From Clostridia bacterium (lineage in GTDB: Bacteria > Bacillota > Clostridia > Oscillospirales > CAG-272), in the NCBI GenBank assembly GCA_017463125.1, contig JAFTPV010000018.1:1-64000 (forward strand): a DNA stretch of 64,000 nt, written 5' to 3'. The number at the start of each line of letters is the position of its first letter. The first letter of the stretch is position 1. The translations under genes were made by a program, and so were the position numbers. The notes beneath the pieces were generated by a model. The model did no database searches. It worked only from the letters and a program-made list of their open reading frames with translations, and was not told where the DNA came from. This document shows, one piece after another, positions 24,647-33,415 of this stretch.

Positions 24647-25876
24647 ATGAAAAGACCCGAGCTTTTATCCCCTGCGGGAAATTTTGAAAAATTGCGTTCT
24701 GCCATTCTCTACGGAGCAGACGCCGTATATCTCGCCGGTGAAATATTCGGTATGAGAGCGGCGGCTGACAATTTTTCGGTTCTTGAGCTTTCCGAGGCGG
24801 TAAAATACGCTCACGAGCGCGGAGTTAAGGTTTATCTGACGCTTAATACTATGCCGCGTGAGTATGAATATCCGCTTCTTAAAGAATATTTGAACCAGCT
24901 TTCAGATATAGGACTTGACGCTATGATAATAGCCGATGTAGGAGTTCTGATGCTCGTTAAGGAAATGCTGCCGAATATGGAAATACATATCTCTACTCAG
25001 GCAAACGCCTCAAGCGCCGCAGCCTGCATAGCGTGGTATAAGCTTGGAGCAAAGCGCGTTGTTTTGGCAAGAGAGCTTACGTTAGATGAAATAAAGGCGA
25101 TAAGAGCCGCCATTCCCGACGATCTTGAAATTGAATGTTTTATTCACGGGTCGATGTGCATATCATATAGCGGAAGGTGTCTTTTGTCAGGTCACATGGT
25201 GGGAAGAGATGCCAATCGCGGTATGTGCGCCCAGCCGTGCAGGTGGAACTATACCATTCGCGGCTATGAGATAGAGGAGGAGAAGCGTCCCGACTGCAAG
25301 ATGCCTATCGAGGAGATAAACGGTGAAACCTTCATTATGGCAAGCCGCGATACCTGTACTATCGAGCATATACCCGAGCTTATAGAAGCTGGAATAAATT
25401 CCTTCAAAATAGAGGGAAGAATGAAATCTGCCTACTATACGGCTGTTGTGACAAACACCTATAAAATGGCGATAGATTCTTATTTTTCCGGTAATTATGC
25501 TTATGATCCTAACTGGTACACCGAGCTTGAGTCCGTAAGTCATAGGGATTACCATACAGGCTACTACTTTACCGATCCGCGTGCTGACGCGAACACGACG
25601 GCAAACAACGGATACATTAGGGATAAAGCATTTCTTGCGGTCGCTGTAGAATATGATGCAGAGCGGGGGATAGCTAAATTCACCCAGAGAAACAAGATGT
25701 GCCTAGGTGACGAGATAGAGCTTCTTTCACCCGGAAAAATAGGTCAAGAAATGTGCGTGACGGCGCTCTATGATGAGGAAGGGAATCCTATCGAGGATAC
25801 AAAGCATCCCTATATGACCTTCTATATGAAGGTTGACACGGAAATGCGCGCCGGCGATATTATAAGAGCAAAGTGA
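24647..25876 (+). CDS. Peptidase U32 family protein (TrhP/YrrO-like tRNA hydroxylation protein)
   Basis: 409 residues. The start RPELLSPAGNFEKL, the ADAVYLAGEIFGMRAAA segment, FIHGSMCISYSGRCLLSGHM with its cysteines, and RGMCAQPCRWNY are the marks of the U32 group. The C-terminal beta domain is present. In Bacillus and E. coli such proteins (TrhP) form 5-hydroxyuridine at tRNA position 34 using prephenate; others (RlhA) modify 23S rRNA. The cysteines may hold an FeS cluster. TrhP is the likelier match by length. Peptidase activity is improbable. It is followed by uppP 10 bp later. Confidence 0.85.
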   Translation: MKRPELLSPAGNFEKLRSAILYGADAVYLAGEIFGMRAAADNFSVLELSEAVKYAHERGVKVYLTLNTMPREYEYPLLKEYLNQLSDIGLDAMIIADVGVLMLVKEMLPNMEIHISTQANASSAAACIAWYKLGAKRVVLARELTLDEIKAIRAAIPDDLEIECFIHGSMCISYSGRCLLSGHMVGRDANRGMCAQPCRWNYTIRGYEIEEEKRPDCKMPIEEINGETFIMASRDTCTIEHIPELIEAGINSFKIEGRMKSAYYTAVVTNTYKMAIDSYFSGNYAYDPNWYTELESVSHRDYHTGYYFTDPRADANTTANNGYIRDKAFLAVAVEYDAERGIAKFTQRNKMCLGDEIELLSPGKIGQEMCVTALYDEEGNPIEDTKHPYMTFYMKVDTEMRAGDIIRAK

Positions 25877-25886
25877 AGAGGTCTTT

Positions 25887-26726
25887 ATGATTATATTTGA
25901 GATATTGAAATCGGTGATCCTCGGTATAGTTGAGGGTATTACCGAATGGCTGCCGATAAGCTCTACGGGGCACATAATTTTGGTAGACGAATTTTTGCGT
26001 CTGAATATGTCAGATGGCGCAAAGGGAATGTTTGAGGTCGTTATACAGCTCGGGGCTGTTGCTGCTGTGCCGATTTATTTCTTTGACAAGTTAAATCCGT
26101 TTTCTAGAACAAAAAACGAGGCAGAGAAGAAAAACACGTGGAAGCTCTGGAGCAAGGTGATAGTCGGTGCTTTGCCTGCGGCGATAGCTGGCGTTTTGCT
26201 TGATGATTTTTTGGACGGGTGTTTTTACAACTATTTTGTTGTGGCGCTGATGCTGATTTTGTACGGCGTTATCTTTATCGTGGTCGAGCGTATCAAGCGA
26301 AATAAGGCATACAAAATCGAGAGCGTTGACGATATATCCTACGGCGATGCTCTTAAGATAGGCGGTTATCAGGTTCTTTCTCTTATCCCCGGAACCTCGC
26401 GCTCCGGTTCAACAATCCTCGGCGGTATGCTCTCGGGTGTTTGCAGGTCTGCAAGTGCCGAGTTCTCCTTCTTTATGGCAATACCGATAATGCTTGGCGC
26501 ATCAGGGCTCAAGATACTTAAATTTATCCTTGAGGGGCTATCTCTTACGGGAGATGAGATTATCGTTTTGCTTATAGGTATTGCGGTGTCGTTTTTTGTT
26601 TCGCTATTCAGTATAAAATTCCTTATGGATTTTGTGAAGCGTCATGATTTTGCCCCGTTTGGAGTTTACAGAATAATACTCGGTATTGCCGTAATACTCT
26701 ATTTTTTAATAAGAAATTGTTTATAA
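25887..26726 (+). CDS. uppP: Undecaprenyl-diphosphatase
   Basis: UppP recycles the lipid carrier for peptidoglycan by removing one phosphate from undecaprenyl diphosphate. The 279-residue membrane protein has the two family motifs: EGITEWLPISSTGH (residues 14-27) and PGTSRSGSTILGGML near 168. About seven hydrophobic segments are seen. The ATG has GAAGAGG ahead. It ends a three-gene run with a terminator. Confidence 0.97.
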   Translation: MIIFEILKSVILGIVEGITEWLPISSTGHIILVDEFLRLNMSDGAKGMFEVVIQLGAVAAVPIYFFDKLNPFSRTKNEAEKKNTWKLWSKVIVGALPAAIAGVLLDDFLDGCFYNYFVVALMLILYGVIFIVVERIKRNKAYKIESVDDISYGDALKIGGYQVLSLIPGTSRSGSTILGGMLSGVCRSASAEFSFFMAIPIMLGASGLKILKFILEGLSLTGDEIIVLLIGIAVSFFVSLFSIKFLMDFVKRHDFAPFGVYRIILGIAVILYFLIRNCL

Positions 26727-26730
26727 ATAA

Positions 26731-26764
26731 AAAACGAAGCCTTTTTGCGATTGGCTTCGTTTTT
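26731..26764. terminator. Bidirectional terminator between uppP and xpt
   Basis: AAAACGAAGCC pairs exactly with GGCTTCGTTTT around an 11-base loop, with T runs on both strands. Confidence 0.9.
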
Positions 26765-26773
26765 TAGTGTGAC

Positions 26774-27346
26774 TTATTCGTCAAAGGTAATAGTTTTACT
26801 GTTAATTGATTTGATTTTAACGAGCGATTCGATCCTATATCCCATAGCGCGAATATCCTTACCGCCGCCGAGATACGCCTTTTCGATAGCAACGCCTGCG
26901 CCTGCAACGGTTGCACCGCCCATTTCAGCAATGTGGATAAGCACCTTGATAGCGCTGCCGTTTGCAAGAAAGTCGTCAATTATGAGGACCTTATCGTCCT
27001 TTGATATAGCGTTCTTCGATATAATAACATCGTAAACCTGTCCGTGAGTGTAAGATACTACCTTTGTGGTATGATAGTCGTTACCGACAGTAACGCCCCT
27101 TGACTTTTTAGCATACACCACAGGTACCTTAAAATACTGTGCGGTAAGACATGCAATACCAATACCGGCAGATTCGATAGTCAAAATTTTGGTTATACCT
27201 TCATTTTTGAATCTCTCATACCATTCGGCACCGAGCTTTGATACAAGCTCAACGTCAATCTGATGATTAAGAAACGAGTCAACCTTTAGCACATTGCCGG
27301 GTAAAACCTCGGCAGAATCGATAATCCTTTGCTTTAGAATATCCAT
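26774..27346 (-). CDS. xpt: Xanthine phosphoribosyltransferase
   Basis: It converts xanthine and PRPP to XMP in purine salvage. 190 residues with the start LKQRIIDSAEVLPGNVLKVDSFLNHQ, here split in family segments, ILTIESAGIGIA, and the PRPP site VLIIDDFLANGSA near residue 123. It follows ung by 20 bp and no purine riboswitch is present directly before it, unlike Bacillus xpt, so it is probably driven by the ung promoter. Confidence 0.95.
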   Translation of the reverse strand: MDILKQRIIDSAEVLPGNVLKVDSFLNHQIDVELVSKLGAEWYERFKNEGITKILTIESAGIGIACLTAQYFKVPVVYAKKSRGVTVGNDYHTTKVVSYTHGQVYDVIISKNAISKDDKVLIIDDFLANGSAIKVLIHIAEMGGATVAGAGVAIEKAYLGGGKDIRAMGYRIESLVKIKSINSKTITFDE

Positions 27347-27366
27347 AATGTATCTCCGTTATATTG

Positions 27367-28047
27367 TTAATTGTAATCGTTAATTTTATCCCACTCAACT
27401 ATCTTCTGATTGTTTGAAGATAAAAATTCATTTGCCCGAGTGAAGTGACCGCAGCCGAAGAATCCCGCATAAGCGGAAAGGGGACTGGGGTGGGCGCACT
27501 CAAGTACGAGGTGTCGCGGGTTGGTTATAAGCGACTTTTTCGCTCTTGCATTTCTGCCCCAGAGCATAAATACGATAGGCTCGTCCCTTCCATTAAGAAT
27601 TGAAATTATATTGTCGGTCAGTGTTTCCCAACCATGTCCCAAATGGCTTTGAGGCTGACCCTCGCGTACTGTAAGAGTGGTGTTAAGGAGAAGGACTCCT
27701 TGCTTTGCCCAGCCTATAAGCTCGCCGCATTCGGGCTCGGGAATAGAAAGCTCGTTATAAAGCTCCTTGAAAATATTCTTCAGCGATGGTGGAGGCTCAA
27801 CGCCTCTTTTAACTGAAAAGCAGAGTCCGTGCGCTTGATTTGGTCCGTGATACGGGTCTTGTCCGAGAATGACGACGCGCGTATTCTTATACGATGTAAG
27901 CCGAAGGGTGTTATATATATCGTTCATCGGGGGATATACGCGCTGCGTGGAATATTCTTTTTTGAGAAATTCGCGGAGCTCAAGATAATAGCTTTTCTTA
28001 AATTCGTCTTTAAGAATTTCGTCCCAATCGTTATTTAATACAACCAT
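27367..28047 (-). CDS. ung: Uracil-DNA glycosylase
   Basis: It removes uracil from DNA. 226 residues with the water-activating motif GQDPYHGPNQAHGLCFS near residue 62, LLLNTTLTVREGQPQSH near 120, and the C-terminal HPSPLSAYAGFFGC loop near 187 that inserts into the minor groove. It is the first gene of a two-gene unit with xpt. Confidence 0.97.
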   Translation of the reverse strand: MVVLNNDWDEILKDEFKKSYYLELREFLKKEYSTQRVYPPMNDIYNTLRLTSYKNTRVVILGQDPYHGPNQAHGLCFSVKRGVEPPPSLKNIFKELYNELSIPEPECGELIGWAKQGVLLLNTTLTVREGQPQSHLGHGWETLTDNIISILNGRDEPIVFMLWGRNARAKKSLITNPRHLVLECAHPSPLSAYAGFFGCGHFTRANEFLSSNNQKIVEWDKINDYN

Positions 28048-28078
28048 GCTGCCTCTCGTAAATAATTATCTGTAAGAT

Positions 28079-28107
28079 ATAATAACACAAGTGATGCCAA
28101 AAATCAA
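28079..28107 (-). promoter_or_regulatory. SigA promoter of ung-xpt, overlapping an A/T hairpin
   Basis: On the minus strand TTGATT (28107-28102) and TATTAT (28084-28079) are 17 bases apart. The -35 region also forms the right arm of CCAAAAAATC/GATTTTTGG, a weak terminator-like hairpin for the upstream araC-type gene. Confidence 0.55.
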
Positions 28108-28142
28108 CAGATTTTTTGGATTTTTTTGCTTTGTGAAGAGAA

Positions 28143-28991
28143 TTATTTATTCTTTCTGTACGCTGCGGGCGACGTTCCAATCTTTGAATGGAATATTCTG
28201 CTGAAGAAATGTGAGTCGGAATAGCCGACCATTATTGCTATCTGTTTAATAGGCAGGTCTGTGCTTGCAAGTAGGTCGCAGGCGGAGGAGATTCTCATTG
28301 TTGTGATGTACTGAACTGGGGAAACACCGGTTATCCTTTTGAAAACGGTGTTATAGCGTGATACGCTTAGCCCTTCCATATTTGCAAGGTCGGGTATTGA
28401 AATGTTGAAGTTGTAGGAATTGTTGATATAAAGGAGCGATTTTTTTAACAATTGATCCTTTACGTTGCCGCCTGACACACGTCTTGCGAGGGATATGAGC
28501 AAGCGGTCTAGAAGTATTGAAAGCTCGTTATCCTTAAAGGCGTCGTGTTTGATAAAGGTGTTAAATATGTTTTGAAATCTTGCGATAATATTGTCGTCCG
28601 ACTCAATTTTATTTATTTGAGGATAAATTTTGAGTCCGTACTTCTCAAGAGTCTGCAGAACGTCCGAGCCGGTGAAATGAAGCCACATATATTCAATAAT
28701 ATCGTCCTGCTTATGAGAATATCTATACCTGAATTTAGGAGGGAAGAAGATGAAGGCTCCCGGGGTCATTGTTTCAGTACCGTTTGGCATTATCAGTTCA
28801 AGCTCTCCGCGTACGATATACATCAGGTAATAATCAAGGCGTCCGTCTACGTTATCGGTATTAAAATTTGATTGAGTGCGTGTAGTACCTGCACAGTTGA
28901 CAATCAGGGGCCTTTCAAAAGATTCTCTGCTGCATTTATTAAGACTTGAGTTGTAATAATCGTCGTATGCGTGATAACTTAAGGAGTACAT
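28143..28991 (-). CDS. AraC family transcriptional regulator
   Basis: 282 residues. The N-terminal 150 or so look like a cupin ligand-binding domain (LIMPNGTETMTPGAFIFFPP). The C-terminal hundred form the double helix-turn-helix of AraC: DLANMEGLSVSRYNTVFKR and IKQIAIMVGYSDSHFFSRIF, ending in GTSPAAYRK. It is divergent from the Gfo/Idh oxidoreductase gene across a 122-base gap, and so a likely regulator of it; the ligand would then be a sugar-type molecule. That link is inference. Confidence 0.9.
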   Translation of the reverse strand: MYSLSYHAYDDYYNSSLNKCSRESFERPLIVNCAGTTRTQSNFNTDNVDGRLDYYLMYIVRGELELIMPNGTETMTPGAFIFFPPKFRYRYSHKQDDIIEYMWLHFTGSDVLQTLEKYGLKIYPQINKIESDDNIIARFQNIFNTFIKHDAFKDNELSILLDRLLISLARRVSGGNVKDQLLKKSLLYINNSYNFNISIPDLANMEGLSVSRYNTVFKRITGVSPVQYITTMRISSACDLLASTDLPIKQIAIMVGYSDSHFFSRIFHSKIGTSPAAYRKNK

Positions 28992-29045
28992 TATAAAATC
29001 CTTTCAAAAAAAGTTAAAAAGTCCACCAAACAGTTGAAAAATGTA

Positions 29046-29074
29046 TTGACATTCATCAAAAAATATTATATCAT
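29046..29074 (+). promoter_or_regulatory. Promoter of the Gfo/Idh oxidoreductase gene
   Basis: TTGACA (29046-29051) and TATCAT (29069-29074) are 17 bases apart, in the gap shared with the AraC-type gene. Confidence 0.6.
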
Positions 29075-29113
29075 AAGCTGTATAAAAAATCAAGTATTGG
29101 AAGGCGTTTTTAT

Positions 29114-30400
29114 ATGCAAGAAAATAACACTCAAAAAACTATGATACTTATCGGTGCCGGTTGCCGAGGAAGATGTTATACAGATGCTGCTTTTGAGGAC
29201 ATGCCTGGAGCATTCAAGCTTGTTGCGGTGGCGGAGCCTGTTGACAATTTCAGAGAATACGTAAGAGATAAGCATTCGATACCGGATAATATGTGCTTTA
29301 ACACGTGGGAGCCTCTTCTTGAAAAGGGCAAAATCGCAGACATTGCTATTATAGCTACTATGGACAGAGATCATCTCGCTCCAACACTTGCGGCAATAGA
29401 GTGCGGCTACGATATTTTGCTTGAAAAGCCGGTAGCACCCACTCCCGAGGAGTGCCGTATTATTCAGCGCGCTGCGGAGAAGAAGGGCGTTTTCGTTCTG
29501 GTTTGCCACGTGTTAAGATATACGAGGTTCTTCAAAACGCTTAAAAGTATAATCGATAGCGGCGAGATAGGCGAGGTTATGAATATACAGCATATCGAGG
29601 CTGTGGGAAACGCTCATCAATCTCATAGCTTTGTCAGAGGAAATTGGCGTAACAGTGACGAATCAACTCCTATGATTTTGCAGAAATGCTGTCACGATAT
29701 GGATATTCTCGCTTGGCTTGTCGGAAAGAAATGTACCAGAGTTCATTCCTTCGGTCATCTTTCTCATTTTGTGCGTGAAAACGCTCCTCTAGACGCGCCC
29801 GAATATTGCATCGACGGCTGTCCTCACGAGGCAGATTGCCCGTACAGCGCACTTAAGCTCTATCTTAACGAGAAGAAAAATGACTGGTTCCGTCCCGCTG
29901 CCGCAAGGCGACTTAACCCCACCAACGAGGACGTTGAGCGCGCGATAAAAACTACCGATTACGGCAAGTGCGTTTACAAATGTCCCAATAACGTCGTTGA
30001 CCACCAGGTTGTAAACCTTGAATTTGAGGATAACGTTTACGCGAGCTTTACGATGAGCGCTTTTACTAAGGGTGGCAGAGAGATAAAGATTATGGGAACG
30101 GGTGGAGAAATAAACGGCTCTATGGACAGTCCTATTATCACCGTTTACAGCTTTAAGACCAGAACTACCCGTGAAATAGACATTTCCGACGACTCTATCG
30201 GAAATACTCTTGAGTCAGGACACGGAGGAGGAGATACGGGCATCATGCAGGCTCTTCTCGACGTTCTTAATGGTGTTCCGAATGACTCTGCATGCGATAT
30301 TGCCGAATCGTGTGATAATCACATGATCTCCTTTGCGGCAGAGGAATCTCGCCTTACAGGCAAGGTTATCGATATGGAAGAATACGTAAAAAGATTTTAA
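29114..30400 (+). CDS. Gfo/Idh/MocA family NAD(P)-dependent oxidoreductase with a Cys-rich insert
   Basis: 428 residues. The N-terminal Rossmann domain starts MILIGAGCRGRCYTDAA. The family motif DILLEKPVAPTPEEC near residue 97 supplies the catalytic-site Lys, and CCHDMDILAWLVG near 192 the His. A Cys-rich insert, CIDGCPHEADCPYSA near 231-245 and CVYKCPN near 286, could bind a metal ion. Substrates of this family are sugars, inositols and sugar derivatives. The divergent AraC-type gene is the probable regulator. No transporter or kinase gene for a sugar is adjacent, so the substrate is open. Confidence 0.9.
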   Translation: MQENNTQKTMILIGAGCRGRCYTDAAFEDMPGAFKLVAVAEPVDNFREYVRDKHSIPDNMCFNTWEPLLEKGKIADIAIIATMDRDHLAPTLAAIECGYDILLEKPVAPTPEECRIIQRAAEKKGVFVLVCHVLRYTRFFKTLKSIIDSGEIGEVMNIQHIEAVGNAHQSHSFVRGNWRNSDESTPMILQKCCHDMDILAWLVGKKCTRVHSFGHLSHFVRENAPLDAPEYCIDGCPHEADCPYSALKLYLNEKKNDWFRPAAARRLNPTNEDVERAIKTTDYGKCVYKCPNNVVDHQVVNLEFEDNVYASFTMSAFTKGGREIKIMGTGGEINGSMDSPIITVYSFKTRTTREIDISDDSIGNTLESGHGGGDTGIMQALLDVLNGVPNDSACDIAESCDNHMISFAAEESRLTGKVIDMEEYVKRF

Positions 30401-30418
30401 TATTACATACTGATTTGA

Positions 30419-30471
30419 ACGCACGGCTTTTTGTGAGTGATATGAATTACTCGCTAGCCGTGCGTTTTTTA
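30419..30471 (+). terminator. Terminator of the oxidoreductase gene
   Basis: ACGCACGGCT pairs exactly with AGCCGTGCGT, followed by TTTTT. The 27-base loop holds a second small stem (GAGT/ACTC). Confidence 0.85.
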
Positions 30472-30521
30472 TTAAAATATGAATAAAAATTCAATTTTGA
30501 ATAAATATTCTATAATTGTAA

Positions 30522-30550
30522 TTGACTTTTTTGTGTAACGGTAGTATAAT
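30522..30550 (+). promoter_or_regulatory. SigA promoter of the nusB operon
   Basis: TTGACT (30522-30527) and TATAAT (30545-30550) have a 17-base spacer, 36 bases ahead of nusB. Confidence 0.8.
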
Positions 30551-30585
30551 AATATAGAGTAAATTTTTATAATAAGGAAAATAAT

Positions 30586-30987
30586 ATGAACAGAAGACTT
30601 GCAAGAGAAAACACTTTTATCCTTATCTTTGAGAGCATATTTAAGCAGGACGAGGTTGCGGAGGAAATATTTACCAAGGCAACCGAAATTCGCGGTCTTG
30701 AATATGATGATTATGTGAAGAAAATCTTTTTTGGCTCATACGAGAATTCATCTGTTATCGATGCTGCTGTGGAGAAGCACCTCGTCGGCTGGAGAAGTGA
30801 GAGAATTTCTCCTGTATCTAGGGCGTTGATACGTCTTGCCGCATATGAAATAATGTTTGTCGAGGATATTCCCGCCAAGGTTTCTATAAACGAGGCTGTT
30901 GAGCTCTCTAAAAAATACGATGATGAAAAATCCTATTCGTTTGTAAACGGCGTTCTTAACGCTCTGTCTGCGGAGTATGCGCGATAA
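30586..30987 (+). CDS. nusB: Transcription antitermination factor NusB
   Basis: NusB with S10 binds boxA and supports rRNA transcription. 133 residues, all helical, with the family start RRLARENTFILIFESIF, WRSERISPVSRALIRLAAYE and the C-terminal SINEAVELSKKYDDEKSYSF. It opens a long housekeeping operon; its stop overlaps the next ATG by one base. Confidence 0.96.
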   Translation: MNRRLARENTFILIFESIFKQDEVAEEIFTKATEIRGLEYDDYVKKIFFGSYENSSVIDAAVEKHLVGWRSERISPVSRALIRLAAYEIMFVEDIPAKVSINEAVELSKKYDDEKSYSFVNGVLNALSAEYAR

Positions 30988-31946
30988 TGAATAAGGAAAA
31001 GGTTGTTGTAGCTTTTGATACGAGCAATTATACAACGTCCGTTGCCGTGATAGGTGTAGACGGACGCCTTATTGCTAATTTGAAGCACCCTTTAGTCGTA
31101 AGAGAAGGGCATCGCGGAATAAGACAAGCGGATGCGGTGTTTTTACATACCGTCAATCTGCCCGTGCTTATGCGTGAGGCGCGTAAATACATAGACGGTA
31201 AAGAGGTTGTAGCGGTCGGCGTAAGTGAAAAGCCACGCAACGTGCAGGGCTCGTATATGCCATGCTTTTTGACAGGAGTTTCGGCGGCAGAGAGCTTTGC
31301 GGCACCACTTTGTGTACCTGTTTATCGTTTTTCACACCAATGCGGTCATATTATGGCTGTTATATATTCTTCAGGGCGCCATGAGCTTGCAGACGAGAGC
31401 TTCGCGGCTCTTCATATTTCCGGAGGAACAACAGAGCTCCTTCGTGTAACCCCTCTGCAGTCAGGATTTGAAACCGAAATAGTAGGCGGAACCCTTGACC
31501 TCAACGCAGGTCAGGTTATAGACCGAGTTGGCGTAAATCTGGGTCTGCGTTTTCCTTGTGGCAATGATCTTGAGAAGCTGGCACTTACAAATACTGCAAA
31601 AATACCGAAGCGTAAAATTTCAGGGGAAGGAATGGCGGTAAATCTTTCCGGTCTTGAGAATATGGCGCTGAAGCTGTACGAGGACACAAAGGACGCGCCT
31701 CTGACGGCGGCGTTTGTTTTTGATTATATAGGTAATGCCGTTTCAAATATTAGTGAAGCGTATATTGAAAAATACGGTGATACACCATTTGTTTATGCGG
31801 GCGGAGTTATGTGTAACTCATTAATAAAGAATAAGCTTTCCGAGAAGTTTGACGCGGCATTTGCCGAGCCGGCTCTTTCGTGTGACAATGCGGTTGGCGT
31901 GGCAATGCTTGCTCTTACGGCGTATAAAGCGGAGAGAGGGCTTTGA
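30987..31946 (+). CDS. TsaD/Kae1-like protein (peptidase M22 family), short form
   Basis: 319 residues of the ASKHA-type Kae1 fold: VVAFDTSNYTTSVAV at the start (nucleotide loop), FSHQCGHIMAVIY with the metal-binding His-x3-His, AALHISGGTTELL, and FVYAGGVMCNS. True TsaD, which makes t6A in tRNA, is somewhat longer and reads HMEGH here. This shorter, divergent type, lying between nusB and xseA, may be a second paralog. Whether it can make t6A cannot be judged from the window. Confidence 0.82.
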   Translation: MNKEKVVVAFDTSNYTTSVAVIGVDGRLIANLKHPLVVREGHRGIRQADAVFLHTVNLPVLMREARKYIDGKEVVAVGVSEKPRNVQGSYMPCFLTGVSAAESFAAPLCVPVYRFSHQCGHIMAVIYSSGRHELADESFAALHISGGTTELLRVTPLQSGFETEIVGGTLDLNAGQVIDRVGVNLGLRFPCGNDLEKLALTNTAKIPKRKISGEGMAVNLSGLENMALKLYEDTKDAPLTAAFVFDYIGNAVSNISEAYIEKYGDTPFVYAGGVMCNSLIKNKLSEKFDAAFAEPALSCDNAVGVAMLALTAYKAERGL

Positions 31947-33178
31947 TGGATATAAATTTTCTTCGCGAAAGGGAAAACACCGCCCCCTTTTCTGTAACGG
32001 AGCTTAATCTATATATTAAAAGCTTGTTAGAAAATAGCCGAACCCTTTGTGCCGTTACGGTAAGAGGTGAGATATCTAATTTTACGGCGCACCGCTCGGG
32101 GCATCTTTACTTTTCATTAAAAGATGCGGAGGGGCAGATTAGAGCGGTTATGTTCCGCTCGTCAGCAGCAAGGCTTAAATTTATGCTCGAATCGGGTATG
32201 AAGGTTATCGTTCACGGCTCGGTTTCCGTTTATGCAAGGGACGGCTCGTATCAGATTTACGTTTCGTCCGTTCAGCCTGACGGGGTAGGTGCTCTGTATT
32301 TAGCCTACGAGCAACTTAAGGCGCGCCTTTGTGACGAAGGGCTTTTTAGTGATGAGCATAAGCTGCCGCTGCCGAGAATACCTTCAAAAATCGGAGTGAT
32401 CACCTCCTCGACGGGTGCTGCGGTGAGGGATATTATTAACGTTACGGGGAGAAGATTTCCGTTGGCTGATGTTTATATTTATCCCGCGCTGGTTCAAGGC
32501 GACGACGCGGAGGAAGATCTTATACGCGGCGTTGATTATTTTGATAAATGCGGCTTTGTTGACGTAATTATAATAGGACGCGGAGGCGGCTCTATTGAGG
32601 ACCTGTGGGCATTCAACAGCGAGAGGCTGGCAAGGCGTATATACGACGCCGAGGTGCCGATAGTTTCTGCGGTCGGACATGAAACCGATTTTACAATCTG
32701 TGATTTCGTTGCTGATATGCGCGCACCAACACCGTCTGCGGCAGCAGAGCTTGTCGTACCGGATATGAAGGATCTTATCCTGCGTATTGAGGATTATTAT
32801 GAACGCATATCCGGCGCTCTTTTACGCAGGGTTGAATATGCACGGGAGAGGCTCGCGAGAACGATAGATTCTCGGGCTTTGACGGATCCCGATATGATTT
32901 TTGAGAAAAAAAGAGTCGAGCTTTCGGATTATTACAGCACGGTAAAGTCTGTAATAGAGGAGAGTCTTAAGGAACACCGCACGTATATTACCCTGTGTGC
33001 CGAGAAGACAAACGCTATGAATCCCTTGACGGTGCTTTCCAGAGGATATTCGATAGCAGAGCAGGATGGCAAGGCTCTTACAAGCGTTTGTGAGGTGAAC
33101 GAGGGTAGCGAGATAAGTCTTATGCTGACTGACGGTAAAATTAAAGGAATCGTCACGGAAATTCAAAAGAAGGTATAA
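31946..33178 (+). CDS. xseA: Exodeoxyribonuclease VII large subunit
   Basis: 410 residues. The N-terminal OB-fold has VRGEISNFTAHRSGHLYF; the catalytic core has IGVITSSTGAAVRDI, IIIGRGGGSIEDLWAFN and VPIVSAVGHETDF; then a coiled-coil and a C-terminal LSRGYSI segment. It degrades single-stranded DNA in complex with XseB. The ATG at 31946 overlaps the preceding stop by one base and follows GAGAGAGGG. xseB comes 3 bp later. Confidence 0.97.
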   Translation: MDINFLRERENTAPFSVTELNLYIKSLLENSRTLCAVTVRGEISNFTAHRSGHLYFSLKDAEGQIRAVMFRSSAARLKFMLESGMKVIVHGSVSVYARDGSYQIYVSSVQPDGVGALYLAYEQLKARLCDEGLFSDEHKLPLPRIPSKIGVITSSTGAAVRDIINVTGRRFPLADVYIYPALVQGDDAEEDLIRGVDYFDKCGFVDVIIIGRGGGSIEDLWAFNSERLARRIYDAEVPIVSAVGHETDFTICDFVADMRAPTPSAAAELVVPDMKDLILRIEDYYERISGALLRRVEYARERLARTIDSRALTDPDMIFEKKRVELSDYYSTVKSVIEESLKEHRTYITLCAEKTNAMNPLTVLSRGYSIAEQDGKALTSVCEVNEGSEISLMLTDGKIKGIVTEIQKKV

Positions 33179-33181
33179 AAT

Positions 33182-33415
33182 ATGAAGCAGAATATAAATT
33201 TTGAAGAGGCTATGGAAAAGCTTGAGCTTGAGGTTAAGAAGCTCGAGGGCGGTAATATGTCGCTTGACGAGTCCCTCGAGTCATTTGAAAATGCTATAAA
33301 GCTTATACGGGTTTGTAACGATAGATTAAGTGATGCCGAGAGGCGAGTGCGCCTTTTGATAGAGGGGACGGACGGTATTGTCACCGATGTCGCTTTTGAC
33401 GGTACAGACGGATGA
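33182..33415 (+). CDS. xseB: Exodeoxyribonuclease VII small subunit
   Basis: 77 residues with the family signature NFEEAMEKLELEVKKLEGG and MSLDESLESFE, forming a helical hairpin that coats the XseA coiled coil. It overlaps tlyA by 4 bp. Confidence 0.96.
   Translation: MKQNINFEEAMEKLELEVKKLEGGNMSLDESLESFENAIKLIRVCNDRLSDAERRVRLLIEGTDGIVTDVAFDGTDG

Noticed and set aside
27347..27366. Purine riboswitch expected for xpt
   Set aside because: Only 20 bases separate ung from xpt and none of the conserved riboswitch core is there.
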